A DNA stretch of 26,053 nucleotides from Desulfobulbaceae bacterium UBA2262 (GCA_002347185.1 DDXK01000104.1:1-26053); one strand, 5' to 3'. Numbered from the stretch's first letter, positions 1 through 8,173 are shown. Notes: generated by a model from the sequence alone, not told the origin. Numbers and translations are program-made.

Positions 1-228
1 GGCGGGGGGGCCTTGCCCGAGGAGGGGCTTCCCAGTCGGGCCGTGGCGGTGGCGCCGCAGGAGATCAGCATCAATGAACTGGAAAAACGCTTGCGCGGTC
101 TGCCCCTGCCGGTGATCGGCCGCATCGAGAACGACTGGCTGCTCCTCGACATGCGTACCGTTTCCGACCGGGAGGTGCCCCACCTTGCCGGCTGTATCCG
201 GGCTGCCCTTGAGGGTGGATGCCAATGA
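1..228 (+). CDS. selA: L-seryl-tRNA(Sec) selenium transferase, C-terminal end (partial)
   Basis: The frame is open from the first base and ends at TGA 226-228, giving the last 75 residues. The visible pattern is GGGALP, then PSRAVAV, then PVIGRIENDWLLLDMRTV. This is the typical C-terminal small domain of SelA, the PLP enzyme that converts seryl-tRNA(Sec) to selenocysteinyl-tRNA(Sec) using selenophosphate. The PLP lysine and most of the protein lie upstream of the window. The stop overlaps the next start codon in an ATGA arrangement, so the two genes are probably co-transcribed and translationally coupled. From family knowledge, a SelA gene implies that the organism makes selenoproteins. Identification rests on the C-terminal motif alone, but that motif is distinctive. 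Confidence 0.85.
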   Translation, partial: GGGALPEEGLPSRAVAVAPQEISINELEKRLRGLPLPVIGRIENDWLLLDMRTVSDREVPHLAGCIRAALEGGCQ

Positions 229-2348
229 GTCTTCCCCTGGTTCTTGCCGCCGGCCCCCTGCTTCCTGTCGATCTGCTCCGTTTTGCCGCGCTCTTCACCA
301 AGACTGTTTATGATTTTTTCCCCTGCGAGACAGTTCGTCTGCTCCCCCTGGGCGACACGCTTTCCCCGTTGCCTGCCGAGCTGGCCGAGGGCGTGGCCCG
401 GCTGCGCGCCGAGAGGGCGCCGGTGGTGGATGCCCGGCAACGGACCCTGCTGCTCCCGATCTGGGCGGGCGAGAACCTCTGCGGGCTTGTCGCGGCTGCC
501 GGCGGCGAGGAGCGGTTGTACGCGATGCCTCTGGTCTGGTTTGATGAGCAGAGCCATATCATCTCCCGGGAATTTTTTCTCCTCAAGCAGGGCTGCCAGG
601 ATCCAGGCACCGGCCTGCTGAACGGCTTCCATCTCCGCGGTGAGATCGAGGCGCTGCTCCGGCACCGTGACGAGGGGGCGGCGGCGACCCTTGCCCTGCT
701 CGAGGTTTTTCCGCGCAGCCGGGATGCCGACCGCAGCCTGCGCTATATCGTCAGGGCCGGCAGCACCCTCGCCTCCCTGCTTGGCGAGGAGATGCACCTG
801 CACCATCTGGGGGCCGGCATCTTCGGCCTGCTCTGGTACGGGGTGGGCATGGAGGAGGCGCGGCAACTGGGGGAGGGGATCCTGCTCCGGCTGAAAAGGG
901 AAAATTTCATCAGCGCCCACCTGGGCATCACCACGGTAGTGCCGCCCGACCCCGATGAAAAGGGGACCCCGGAGCAGCTGCTCGACCAGGCCTGGCAGGT
1001 CTTGCGAACCGCCAGGCAGCGGGGGCCCTTCAGCCTTTGCGGGCACGCGACCAGCCAAGACATTGAATCGCACCCCCTGCGCAGGCTTCCTGAGTCGACC
1101 CTGCGGAAGCTGCGCGCCCTCTATCGCGGCAAGTCCCGCTTCGCTCTGGCCTTGGTCCGTATGGACCAGGAGCCGGCCAGCAACCATTTCAGCAAGCGGG
1201 TGCGGAGCGTGGCCGGCGCCGGGGTTCCTCTGGTGCTGGTCAACCAGCGTGAGGCCTTTCTTCTCCTTGACGGCGCGGACAAAAAAGCGGCGGAAAAGGA
1301 GCTGGCCGCCTTCCGGAAAAGAATGGAGGCCATCGGCGGCAGCACCTTTTCCGTGGGAGTAGCCCTCTTTCCCGATCATGACTTCAAGAAGTCGGACCTT
1401 GCCATGAATTGCCGGAAGGCCATCCTGCATGCCGGCTTTTTCGGCCCCGATTCCCAGGTGTTTTTCGACGCGGTGAGCCTCAACATCAGCGGCGATGTCT
1501 ATTACAACGAGGGAGATCTGGTGCGGGCCATTGCCGAGTACCGCAAGGGGTTGCGCCTCGCTCCGGACAATGTCAACCTGCTCAACAGCCTGGGCGTGGC
1601 CAGTGTTCAGCTCAACCGGCCCAGGGCCGCCCAGGATTTTTTTCAGCGGGCCTTGGCCGTGGACGGGAGGAATTTCATGGCCCTCTTCAATCTTGGCTTT
1701 GTCCTGCTCGAGGCGGATGATGCCGCCGGGGCGCGGGGCCTCTGGGAGCGGGCCCTGGCCGTGGACGGGGATTCGCCGGAGCTGCTGCAGCACCTGGGTG
1801 TGCTTTCCTGCCGGCAGGGTGAGTTCGCCAGGGCCAGGGAGCTTTTGGAGCGCTGCGAACAGAAGGTGCGGAAGGGGGGGCAGCAGGGGGGGGGAGTGAT
1901 GGTCGTTGCGCGCTGGCTGGGGCGTGCGTACGAGGCCTTGGGCGAAGAGCGCAAGGCCATCGCCGCCTATCAGCGGACGGTGGGAGGCAACCCCCGCGAC
2001 GCCGGCTCCCTGAGCAGGCTGGGCCGCCTCTACGCCCTGACCGGCCAGGGGGACGATATCGCCCTTTCCCTCTGCCGGCAGGCGGTGGAGCTCGACAGCG
2101 GCAAGGCTGCCCACTGGTTTCGCCTCGGCTGGCTCCAGCATCATCTGCAGGCCCGCGCAGAGGCGGTGGAATCGCTCTCCGAGTGTCTTCGGCTCGATGG
2201 CCGGCATGTGGAGGCGGCCCTGCTGCTGGCGAGGATCTGGGAAGAATCCGACAGACCGGGCAGGGCGGGGAAGCTCTACGAAAGGGTTCTGCGGCTGCGT
2301 CCGGAAGAGGCCGAGGCGAAAAGCGGTCTCTCCCGGTTGCGACAATAG
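225..2348 (+). CDS. Tandem degenerate GGDEF-like domains plus TPR repeats
   Basis: About 707 residues. The start at 225 is chosen because GAGGG at 211-215 sits nine bases upstream and the ATG overlaps the selA stop; an in-frame ATG at 219 lacks ribosome-binding-site spacing. Residues 1-120 match nothing I recognise. Residues about 123-273 look like a GGDEF fold (DPGTGLLN entry motif), but the signature loop reads GAGIF. Residues about 293-416 look like a second copy (SVGVALFPD, then an AILHAG helix), with the loop reading NQREAF. Residues about 418-705 are at least seven TPR-like helical pairs, several with the usual A...F..AL pattern. Neither cyclase-like domain keeps GG(D/E)EF, so diguanylate cyclase activity is unlikely; a c-di-GMP or nucleotide sensing role, or simple scaffolding, is inference. 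No signal peptide or membrane segment is seen, so it is probably cytoplasmic. Confidence 0.72.
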   Translation: MSLPLVLAAGPLLPVDLLRFAALFTKTVYDFFPCETVRLLPLGDTLSPLPAELAEGVARLRAERAPVVDARQRTLLLPIWAGENLCGLVAAAGGEERLYAMPLVWFDEQSHIISREFFLLKQGCQDPGTGLLNGFHLRGEIEALLRHRDEGAAATLALLEVFPRSRDADRSLRYIVRAGSTLASLLGEEMHLHHLGAGIFGLLWYGVGMEEARQLGEGILLRLKRENFISAHLGITTVVPPDPDEKGTPEQLLDQAWQVLRTARQRGPFSLCGHATSQDIESHPLRRLPESTLRKLRALYRGKSRFALALVRMDQEPASNHFSKRVRSVAGAGVPLVLVNQREAFLLLDGADKKAAEKELAAFRKRMEAIGGSTFSVGVALFPDHDFKKSDLAMNCRKAILHAGFFGPDSQVFFDAVSLNISGDVYYNEGDLVRAIAEYRKGLRLAPDNVNLLNSLGVASVQLNRPRAAQDFFQRALAVDGRNFMALFNLGFVLLEADDAAGARGLWERALAVDGDSPELLQHLGVLSCRQGEFARARELLERCEQKVRKGGQQGGGVMVVARWLGRAYEALGEERKAIAAYQRTVGGNPRDAGSLSRLGRLYALTGQGDDIALSLCRQAVELDSGKAAHWFRLGWLQHHLQARAEAVESLSECLRLDGRHVEAALLLARIWEESDRPGRAGKLYERVLRLRPEEAEAKSGLSRLRQ

Positions 2349-2489
2349 GGGAGCGCGAGCCCCATTTTGGTTGGCGGCGTAAATCGCGCTGCCAACGCTT
2401 CCCAGGCTGTAACGCCTCGATTTGGCAAAGTGGACCCGTGGCTTTTTGGTTTTTTGCGAGCGCAGCATCTTTTTGAGGAGAAACAAGGC

Positions 2490-3179
2490 ATGGTGAAGAT
2501 TACCAAATCGGGCCGGGTGATTGACGAGCGGCAGCAGTATTCCCTGGATAACTTTCAGGTAGGCGATTCGTGGCGGCTCTTCCGGATCATGAGCGAGTTT
2601 GTCGACGGCTTCGATACCCTGACCAGCATCGGCAGGCCAGCGGTTTCCATCTTCGGCTCGGCCCGGACCCCCTTGGGCGACAAGTATTTTGAGCTGGCCG
2701 ACAAGATCGCCTACGATCTGGCCCTGGCCGGCTACGCCATCATCACCGGCGGCGGCCCCGGCATCATGGGCGCGGCCAACCGGGGCGCGGCCAAGGCCGA
2801 GGGGATTTCCATCGGCCTCAACATCAATCTGCCCTTCGAGCAGGAGCCCAATGGCTTTGCCAACGTGCCGCTCAACTTCAAATATTTCTTCGTCCGCAAG
2901 GTAATGTTCATTAAGTACGCCATGGCCTTCATCGGCATGCCCGGCGGCTTTGGCACCCTGGACGAGCTTTTTGAGTCGCTGACTCTGATGCAGACCAGGC
3001 GGATCAAAGCCTTTCCCGTGATCCTGGTCGGCACCGAGTTCTGGGGCGGGCTGGTGGAGTGGATCAAGGAGCAGATGCTCGCCACCGGCAAGATCGAGAA
3101 GGACGATCTCCTCTATTTTCAGGTCATGGACGATCCGGAGGAGGTCGTCCGCTACATCAGGCGGACCGTGGTCTTGTAA
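2490..3179 (+). CDS. LOG family (TIGR00730-type) nucleotide phosphoribohydrolase
   Basis: 229 residues. The start at 2490 follows GAGGAG (2475-2480) with nine bases of spacing; an in-frame ATG at 2367 would add 41 residues of non-conserved sequence. The Rossmann-like fold shows SIFGSART, then GGGPGIMGAANRGA, and the family signature PGGFGTLDELFE with its conserved glycines and acidic residue. LOG proteins cleave the N-glycosidic bond of nucleoside 5'-monophosphates; some release cytokinins, while bacterial relatives such as PpnN act in nucleotide salvage. The extra N-terminal helix of about 65 residues before the core is typical of the longer bacterial forms. It is cytoplasmic. The substrate cannot be told from sequence. 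The 141 bp before it and 124 bp after it show no clear promoter. Confidence 0.88.
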   Translation: MVKITKSGRVIDERQQYSLDNFQVGDSWRLFRIMSEFVDGFDTLTSIGRPAVSIFGSARTPLGDKYFELADKIAYDLALAGYAIITGGGPGIMGAANRGAAKAEGISIGLNINLPFEQEPNGFANVPLNFKYFFVRKVMFIKYAMAFIGMPGGFGTLDELFESLTLMQTRRIKAFPVILVGTEFWGGLVEWIKEQMLATGKIEKDDLLYFQVMDDPEEVVRYIRRTVVL

Positions 3180-3303
3180 AACCCCCATCGCATGCGGAAG
3201 GGGCTTCTGAACCCCGCCCAGCCCAACGTCAGCCCCTCCGCCAGTCAGTCGGAGAAAGGTATTGCCGCGCTTTGGCCTGGCGGCGTGAACAGGAGGGGAA
3301 ACC

Positions 3304-5853
3304 ATGACAAATACCATCTTTCCCGCCCTCATCCAGAATGCCGCCCTGCTTCTGGCCATGGCCTATGTCTACGACATCCTGACCAGCCATTTCCGCGGCC
3401 GGCTGAGCCTCCCCGTCCAGGTGACGGTGGGCCTGACTCTGGGCATCCTTGCCATCATCACCATGCTCTCTTCCTGGATCTATGTGCCGGGCATCGTCTT
3501 TGACACCCGCTCGGTACTCCTGGCGGTGGCCGGCCTTTTTTTCGGCCCGTTGCCCACGGCCATCGCCATGGCCATGGCCGCCGTTTTCCGTCTCTCGCTG
3601 GGCGGGGCCGCCGCCTGGGTCGGCGTCCTGGTCATTCTGAGCTCCGGCCTGCTGGGGCTGACCTGGCGCCATCGCCGCCGCACCGGTCTGGAGGGGCTTG
3701 ACTGGCGGGAGCTTTATCTGCTTGGCCTCCTTGTGCATGCGGTCATGCTGGCCCTGATGCTACTGCTGCCCTGGGAAACCGCCCTGCGCGTCCTTGCGCA
3801 TATCAGCATGCCGGTCATATTCATCTATCCCCTGGCCACCGCCTTGCTGGGCGCCCTGATGGTGAGGCGCCTGCGCCTTGAGGGGATTGCGGCCCGGCTG
3901 GCGGAAAGCGAGGAGCGGTTCCGCCTCTTTTTTGACCGGCAGATCGTGGGCATGGCCATCACCACCCCGGAGAAGGGCTGGCTGCAGGCCAATGACGAAC
4001 TGTGTCGGATGCTGGGTTATCCCCGCGCGGAGCTCTTTACCCTCACCTGGGACCGGATCACCCATCCCGACGACCTGGCGGCCGACCTGAAGGAGTTTGG
4101 CCGGCTGCTTTCCGGCCTCAGTGACGAATATTTTCTGGAGAAGCGTTTTGTCCGCAAGGACGGCACCCTGATTTGGGCCGAGCTCTCCGTGGGCTGTGTG
4201 CGCGCGCCGGGAGGCGCTGTGCAGTTTGTGCTCGCGCTGGTGGTGGATATCAGCGACCGCAAGAAGGCGGAAGAGGCCCTGCGGGAAAGCGAGAAGCGCT
4301 ACCGGACCCTGGTGAACAACCTGCCGGGGCTGGCTTACCGCTGCCGCAACGACGCAGAATGGACCATGCTCTTTTTCAGCGATGAAATAGAGCGGATGAC
4401 CGGCTATCCGGCCAGCGATTTCATCAACAATGCCGTCCGCTCCTATGCGAGCATCATTTTGCCGGAGGATCGCGCTCTGGTGGAGCAGGCCGTGCAGGAG
4501 GGGCTGGCCGCCAACCGGCCTTTTTCCATGGAGTACCGGCTGTCCCGGGCCGACGGCAAGGTGATCTGGGTGCATGAGAAGGGCCGGGGCGTTTATGACG
4601 AGCAGGGCGAACTGCTCTGTCTGGATGGGGTCATCATCGACATCACCCGGCACCGGGAGGCTGAGGAAGAGAACAAGAAATTGCAGTCGCAGCTGCAGCA
4701 GGCGCAAAAACTGGAATCGGTGGGGCGGCTTGCCGGCGGGGTGGCCCATGATTTCAACAATATGCTGCAGACCATCCTGGGCTACACCGATCTCTCTCTG
4801 GCGGGGGTGGAGGAGAAGAGCCCCCTGCGGGAGAATCTTCTCGAGATCCGCAATGCCGCCCTGCGCTCCGCCGACCTGACCCGGCAATTGCTGGCCTTTG
4901 CCCGGAAGCAGGCGGTGAGGCCCAGGGTTCTCGACCTGAACGACGCCGTTTCCGGGCTGTTGAAGATGCTGCAGCGACTGATCGGGGAAAACATTCATCT
5001 GGTCTGGATGCCTGGCCATGAACTCTGGCCGGTGCGGATCGATCCCTCGCAGATCGACCAGATTCTGGTCAATCTTGCCGTGAACGCCAGGGACGCCATT
5101 GCCGGCAACGGCACGGTGATCATGAAGACGGAGAACGTGGTGCTGGAGGGCGGGGCAGGGGCATCCCGCCACGGCGAAGGGCTGGCCGCCGGGGAATATG
5201 TGCTGCTGGCGGTCAGCGACGACGGCTGCGGCATTTCCGAAAGCATACTTCCCCACATCTTCGAGCCCTTTTTCACCACCAAGGCTCAGGGCAAGGGTAC
5301 CGGGCTGGGTCTTGCCACCATTTACGGGGTGGTCAAGCAGAACAGGGGCGGTATTCACATCGACAGCGCGCCGGGGCGGGGAACCACTATTGCCATCTAC
5401 CTGCCACGCTTTGCCGAGGCAGGGTCTGCCGGGCCGGAGGAGGAAGGGGGCGGCTGGACAGGCGGGGACTCTGTCCGGGGCGCGGAAACCGTGCTGCTGG
5501 TGGAGGATGAGGAGGCGATCCTGAATCTCGGCGAATCGATCCTGCGGCGGCTTGGCTATACTGTGCTTTCCGCGACCTCTCCCTTGGAGGCAATCCGGCT
5601 CGCCGAGGAGTATCCCGGGCAAATAGATCTGCTGCTCACCGATGTGGTGATGCCGGAGATGAACGGCCGTGATCTGGTGCAGAGCCTCGTTGAGAAGCGT
5701 CCGGAGTTGCGCGTCCTTTACATGTCCGGCTATACCGCCGACATCATTGCCCGGCATGGGGTTCTCGAGGAGGGGATTCATTTTGTCCAGAAGCCCTTTT
5801 CCATGGGCGAATTGTCGGTAAAGGTCCGGGAGGCGCTGGCCGAAAAAAGATAG
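3304..5853 (+). CDS. Hybrid sensor histidine kinase (5TMR-LYT, PAS, PAS, HisKA, HATPase, REC)
   Basis: 849 residues, ATG preceded by AGGAGGGG. Residues 1-190 carry six or so hydrophobic segments with the 5TMR-LYT pattern (PGIVFDTRSVLL, FFGPLPTAIA, FRLSLGG), found in LytS-type membrane sensors. Two PAS/PAC domains follow at about 203-322 and 328-452. The HisKA dimerisation helix has phosphoacceptor His482 in AHDFNN. The ATPase domain shows the N box (NLAVNARDAI, about 590-599), DDGCGIS and GTGLGL. A C-terminal receiver domain (about 728-846) has acidic residues in VEDEE, phosphoacceptor Asp780 in LLTD, and Lys in QKPF. The phosphorelay would run His482 to Asp780, then to an unlinked phosphotransfer or output protein; none is adjacent. 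The ligand is unknown. It is an inner membrane protein and the last gene before a strong terminator. Confidence 0.92.
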   Translation: MTNTIFPALIQNAALLLAMAYVYDILTSHFRGRLSLPVQVTVGLTLGILAIITMLSSWIYVPGIVFDTRSVLLAVAGLFFGPLPTAIAMAMAAVFRLSLGGAAAWVGVLVILSSGLLGLTWRHRRRTGLEGLDWRELYLLGLLVHAVMLALMLLLPWETALRVLAHISMPVIFIYPLATALLGALMVRRLRLEGIAARLAESEERFRLFFDRQIVGMAITTPEKGWLQANDELCRMLGYPRAELFTLTWDRITHPDDLAADLKEFGRLLSGLSDEYFLEKRFVRKDGTLIWAELSVGCVRAPGGAVQFVLALVVDISDRKKAEEALRESEKRYRTLVNNLPGLAYRCRNDAEWTMLFFSDEIERMTGYPASDFINNAVRSYASIILPEDRALVEQAVQEGLAANRPFSMEYRLSRADGKVIWVHEKGRGVYDEQGELLCLDGVIIDITRHREAEEENKKLQSQLQQAQKLESVGRLAGGVAHDFNNMLQTILGYTDLSLAGVEEKSPLRENLLEIRNAALRSADLTRQLLAFARKQAVRPRVLDLNDAVSGLLKMLQRLIGENIHLVWMPGHELWPVRIDPSQIDQILVNLAVNARDAIAGNGTVIMKTENVVLEGGAGASRHGEGLAAGEYVLLAVSDDGCGISESILPHIFEPFFTTKAQGKGTGLGLATIYGVVKQNRGGIHIDSAPGRGTTIAIYLPRFAEAGSAGPEEEGGGWTGGDSVRGAETVLLVEDEEAILNLGESILRRLGYTVLSATSPLEAIRLAEEYPGQIDLLLTDVVMPEMNGRDLVQSLVEKRPELRVLYMSGYTADIIARHGVLEEGIHFVQKPFSMGELSVKVREALAEKR

Positions 5854-5901
5854 TCGTCTTCGGGCCAGGGGCGTCACGTCTCCCCTGCTGACCGAGGCAA
5901 C

Positions 5902-5941
5902 AAAAAAGCCCTGTCCGGTACACGCCGGACAGGGCTTTTTT
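5902..5941. terminator. Bidirectional Rho-independent terminator between the kinase and typA
   Basis: A perfect 17-bp inverted repeat: A6-GCCCTGTCCGG at 5902-5918, a six-base loop TACACG at 5919-5924, and CCGGACAGGGC-T6 at 5925-5941. The GC core with A-tract and T-tract arms gives a U-run on both strands. It sits between two convergent genes (kinase ending 5853, typA ending 5961), exactly where a shared terminator is expected. Confidence 0.95.
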
Positions 5942-5960
5942 GCGCGACGCAAAGGTCGGC

Positions 5961-7742
5961 TCAGATCAGCTTGCGCTTGCGCAGGCGGATGGACTTGGGC
6001 GTCACCTCCACCAGCTCATCATCATTAATATAGGCAATGCACTCTTCGAGGCTCATCTGCACCGGCGGGGTGAGAACCACGTTCTCGTCGGAGCCGGAGG
6101 CCCGCATGTTGGTGAGCTTCTTGCCTTTGGCCGGATTGACCACCATGTCCTGATTGCGGGCGTTCTCGCCGATGATCTGCCCGCCGTAGACCTTGACGCC
6201 CGGGCCGAGGAAGAGGCGGCCCCGTTCCTGCAGATTGAAGAGGGCGTAGGCCACGGTGGTGCAGGTTTCCATGCTGACGAGTACGCCGTTGACCCGGTTG
6301 ATGATATCGCCGGCATAGGGGCCGTACTCGGCGAAAACGTAATTCATCATGCCCAGTCCCTTGGTGGCGGTCATGAACTCCGAGCGGTAGCCGAGCAGGC
6401 CGCGGGTGGGAATCTTGTAGATGAGGCGGGTCATGCCGCCGCTGTGCTGGTTCATCTCCTGCATGATGCCGCGCAGGGCCCCGAGCCGCTCGATCACCGC
6501 GCCTGCGTACTGCTCGTCCACATCCACGGTGAGCTCCTCGTAAGGCTCCATGGTGACGCCATTTTCCACCCGCATGATGACCTGAGGGCGGGTGACCTGG
6601 AGTTCGAAGCCCTCGCGGCGCATCTTTTCGATGAGAATGGAAAGGTGCAGCTCGCCACGGCCGGAAACCACATAGCCGACGCCTTCCCGCATGGGTTCGA
6701 CCTTGAGGGCCACGTCGGCCAGGGTCTCGCGGCGCAGGCGCTCTTCGAGGTGGCGGGAGGTGACGAATTTTCCTTCCAGGCCGGCAAAGGGCGAGTCGTT
6801 GGGGATGAAGTTCATCGAGATGGTGGGGGGGTCGATCTCGATGAGCGGCAGGGGCCTGGGGTCATCGGGGTCGGTGAAGGTGACGCCCACGGTGACGTCT
6901 TCCATGCCCGCCACCGCCACCAGTTCGCCGACCCCGGCCGTATCGGTGGCCACCTTCTTGTCGGACTCGAAGCGGAAGATTTTGCTGATCCGGGCCGGGG
7001 AAATGCTGCCGTCCCGCCGGACCACGGCAATGGGTTTATTGATGTTCAGGGTGCCGTTCACCACCTTGCCGATGCCGAGCCGGCCAAGGTAGGGGGAGTG
7101 GTCCAATGAGCTGATCTGCATCTGCAGAACCGCTTCTGACGAGCCGGAAGGCGGCGGCACATGCTCGGCGATCAGTTGGGAAATCGGCTCCATGGTGGTG
7201 GTGGTATCGGCGAGGTGAAGCTTGGCGTACCCCTGCTTGGCCGAGGCGTAGACCACCGGGAAATCGAGAAGGTGGTCCGGGGCTTCGAGCTTGACAAAGA
7301 GGTCGAACACCTGGTCCACCACCCATTCGCAGCGGGCGGCCGGCTTGTCTATCTTGTTGATCACCACGATGATGCGCAGGCCAGCGGCCAGCGCCTTTTT
7401 CAGAACAAAATAGGTCTGGGGCATGGGGCCTTCCTGGGCATCCACCAGGAGGAGGCAGCCGTCGGCCATGCGCAGCACCCGCTCCACCTGGCCGCCGAAA
7501 TCGGCATGGCCTGGCGTGTCGATGATGTTGATCCAGTAGTCCTTGTAACGGTACGAACCGTTTTTGGCAGTGATGGTGATGCCGCGCTCCCGTTCCAGGT
7601 CCATGGAGTCCATGAGGCGTTCCGCCACTTCCTGATTTTCCCGAAACATGCCGCTCTGCTGAAAGAGCTGGTCGACCAGGGTGGTCTTGCCATGGTCGAC
7701 ATGGGCAATGATGGCGACGTTTCTGATTTTGCTTTGGTCCAT
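5961..7742 (-). CDS. typA: Ribosome-associated translational GTPase TypA/BipA
   Basis: 593 residues on the minus strand. The start at 7742 is where conserved TypA sequence begins and has GGAG five bases upstream; an upstream in-frame ATG at 7856 would add 38 poorly conserved residues across a terminator hairpin. G1 is AHVDHGKTT (about 13-21), the switch I region contains RERGITI, G3 is DTPGHADFGGQ, and G4 is NKIDKP. EF-G-like domains follow, and the C-terminal part has the BipA-specific GGMTRLIYKIPTRGLLGYRS. Length matches the family (about 600). BipA binds the 70S ribosome and assists large-subunit assembly at low temperature or under stress. It is transcribed alone, convergent to the kinase gene and divergent from mraZ. 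Its leader may be regulated (see the hairpins at 7837-7957). Confidence 0.97.
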   Translation of the reverse strand: MDQSKIRNVAIIAHVDHGKTTLVDQLFQQSGMFRENQEVAERLMDSMDLERERGITITAKNGSYRYKDYWINIIDTPGHADFGGQVERVLRMADGCLLLVDAQEGPMPQTYFVLKKALAAGLRIIVVINKIDKPAARCEWVVDQVFDLFVKLEAPDHLLDFPVVYASAKQGYAKLHLADTTTTMEPISQLIAEHVPPPSGSSEAVLQMQISSLDHSPYLGRLGIGKVVNGTLNINKPIAVVRRDGSISPARISKIFRFESDKKVATDTAGVGELVAVAGMEDVTVGVTFTDPDDPRPLPLIEIDPPTISMNFIPNDSPFAGLEGKFVTSRHLEERLRRETLADVALKVEPMREGVGYVVSGRGELHLSILIEKMRREGFELQVTRPQVIMRVENGVTMEPYEELTVDVDEQYAGAVIERLGALRGIMQEMNQHSGGMTRLIYKIPTRGLLGYRSEFMTATKGLGMMNYVFAEYGPYAGDIINRVNGVLVSMETCTTVAYALFNLQERGRLFLGPGVKVYGGQIIGENARNQDMVVNPAKGKKLTNMRASGSDENVVLTPPVQMSLEECIAYINDDELVEVTPKSIRLRKRKLI

Positions 7743-7836
7743 AACGCTCCGGTTTTCCGTCTGAAGAGGTCTGAGGGGGTTGCTTCCGCGAGGGAAAAAA
7801 GTTGGCACCATAAATGATATGGGAGGGAAAGGCAAG

Positions 7837-7864
7837 CAAAAAGCCAGGATTGGCACTCCTGGCT
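7837..7864 (-). terminator. Terminator-like hairpin in the typA leader
   Basis: Inverted repeat AGCCAGGA (7842-7849) and TCCTGGCT (7857-7864) with a seven-base loop. Read on the minus strand the stem is followed by a run of five T (7842 to 7838). It lies about 95 bases upstream of the typA start codon. No leftward gene is seen upstream that would need a terminator, so it either ends a small leader RNA or acts as an attenuator of typA. Confidence 0.6.
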
Positions 7865-7947
7865 GCGGGGGCAGCCCGCGAATTCACTCTGCGTTGTTCG
7901 GTGGGGCTCCGGAGGCGTGGGGAACTTTTTCGCACTTTCGCCCCACC
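7842..7947 (-). promoter_or_regulatory. Possible attenuator leader with mutually exclusive stems
   Basis: A hairpin with stem GGCTGC/GCAGCC (7861-7866 with 7871-7876, four-base loop) shares bases 7861-7864 with the terminator-like stem at 7842-7864, so both cannot fully form. Upstream on the minus strand, GGTGGGG (7941-7947) can pair either with the near segment at 7917-7922 (six bp) or, with one more base, the far segment at 7900-7907 (eight bp). Stacked alternative pairings ahead of a terminator are the usual form of attenuators and riboswitches. No known riboswitch class is recognised. Regulation is inference. Confidence 0.35.
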
Positions 7948-7957
7948 TTGCACCACC
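7933..7957 (-). promoter_or_regulatory. Possible second MraZ-type repeat array facing typA
   Basis: On the minus strand the sequence reads GGTGG, five bases, GGTGG, five bases, AAGTG: a ten-base periodicity like the MraZ boxes at 8141-8165. The third unit is poor. It overlaps the pairing segment described for the typA leader, so the repeat could serve RNA structure instead. Confidence 0.3.
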
Positions 7958-8100
7958 CTGAAAATATTTTTGCGAGGCGCTGGCCTTGGTTCTGTCAGAT
8001 GGTACATTTTGTTGTGGTCTTTTTTTCTTGATGTACAATATGTGGTAATTTTTGTCGCTTTCCTCCTTTCGGGGCATATGCGCGCTAACCCCTTTTTTTC

Positions 8101-8130
8101 TTGACACTTTTGCCGCTTATTCACTATAAC
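8101..8130 (+). promoter_or_regulatory. Sigma-70 type promoter of the dcw cluster (Pmra)
   Basis: The -35 element is a perfect TTGACA at 8101-8106 and the -10 element is TATAAC at 8125-8130, separated by 18 bp (17 bp if read as CTATAA). Transcription would begin near 8136-8138, just before the MraZ boxes and about 45 bases before the mraZ start. It is the clearest promoter in the window and no comparable one was found inside the cluster. Confidence 0.8.
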
Positions 8131-8140
8131 GGACCTTAAA

Positions 8141-8165
8141 GTGGGTAAAAGTGGGGCATAGGGGT
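8141..8165 (+). promoter_or_regulatory. MraZ-binding repeats (operator)
   Basis: GTGGG at 8141-8145 and again at 8151-8155, with a weaker third unit (GGGGT at 8161-8165), in ten-base steps. This matches the TGGG repeats with five-base spacers known to be bound by MraZ, which represses its own operon. The array lies directly downstream of the predicted transcription start, a position suited to repression. Confidence 0.75.
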
Positions 8166-8167
8166 GC

Positions 8168-8173
8168 GGGAGG
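8168..8173 (+). promoter_or_regulatory. Ribosome binding site deciding the mraZ start
   Basis: GGGAGG lies eight bases before GTG 8182. The alternative GTG at 8164 has only weak purine-rich sequence upstream and would place the start inside the third MraZ repeat. Confidence 0.6.

Noticed and set aside
2348..2367. GGGG/CCCC inverted repeat followed by ATTTT just after the TPR gene as a terminator.
   Set aside because: The stem is only four base pairs and the T-run is short, so it is unlikely to terminate transcription.
3760..5952. A 730-residue open frame on the minus strand across the histidine kinase.
   Set aside because: Antisense shadow of a gene with complete kinase motifs; it also begins beyond the bidirectional terminator.
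5940..7109. A 389-residue plus-strand frame antisense to typA.
   Set aside because: His/Gly/Ala-rich shadow translation with no domain, and it starts inside the terminator arm.
7999..8045. Two similar segments (GATGGTACA...GTGG and GATGTACA...GTGG) as a direct repeat operator.
   Set aside because: The copies differ in length and in several bases within a low-complexity T-rich stretch, so chance similarity is likely.
8071..8099. GGGG...CCCC followed by seven T just upstream of the mra promoter as a plus-strand terminator.
   Set aside because: Only four pairs with a 14-base loop, and no plus-strand gene upstream to terminate. It could insulate the promoter, but support is weak.
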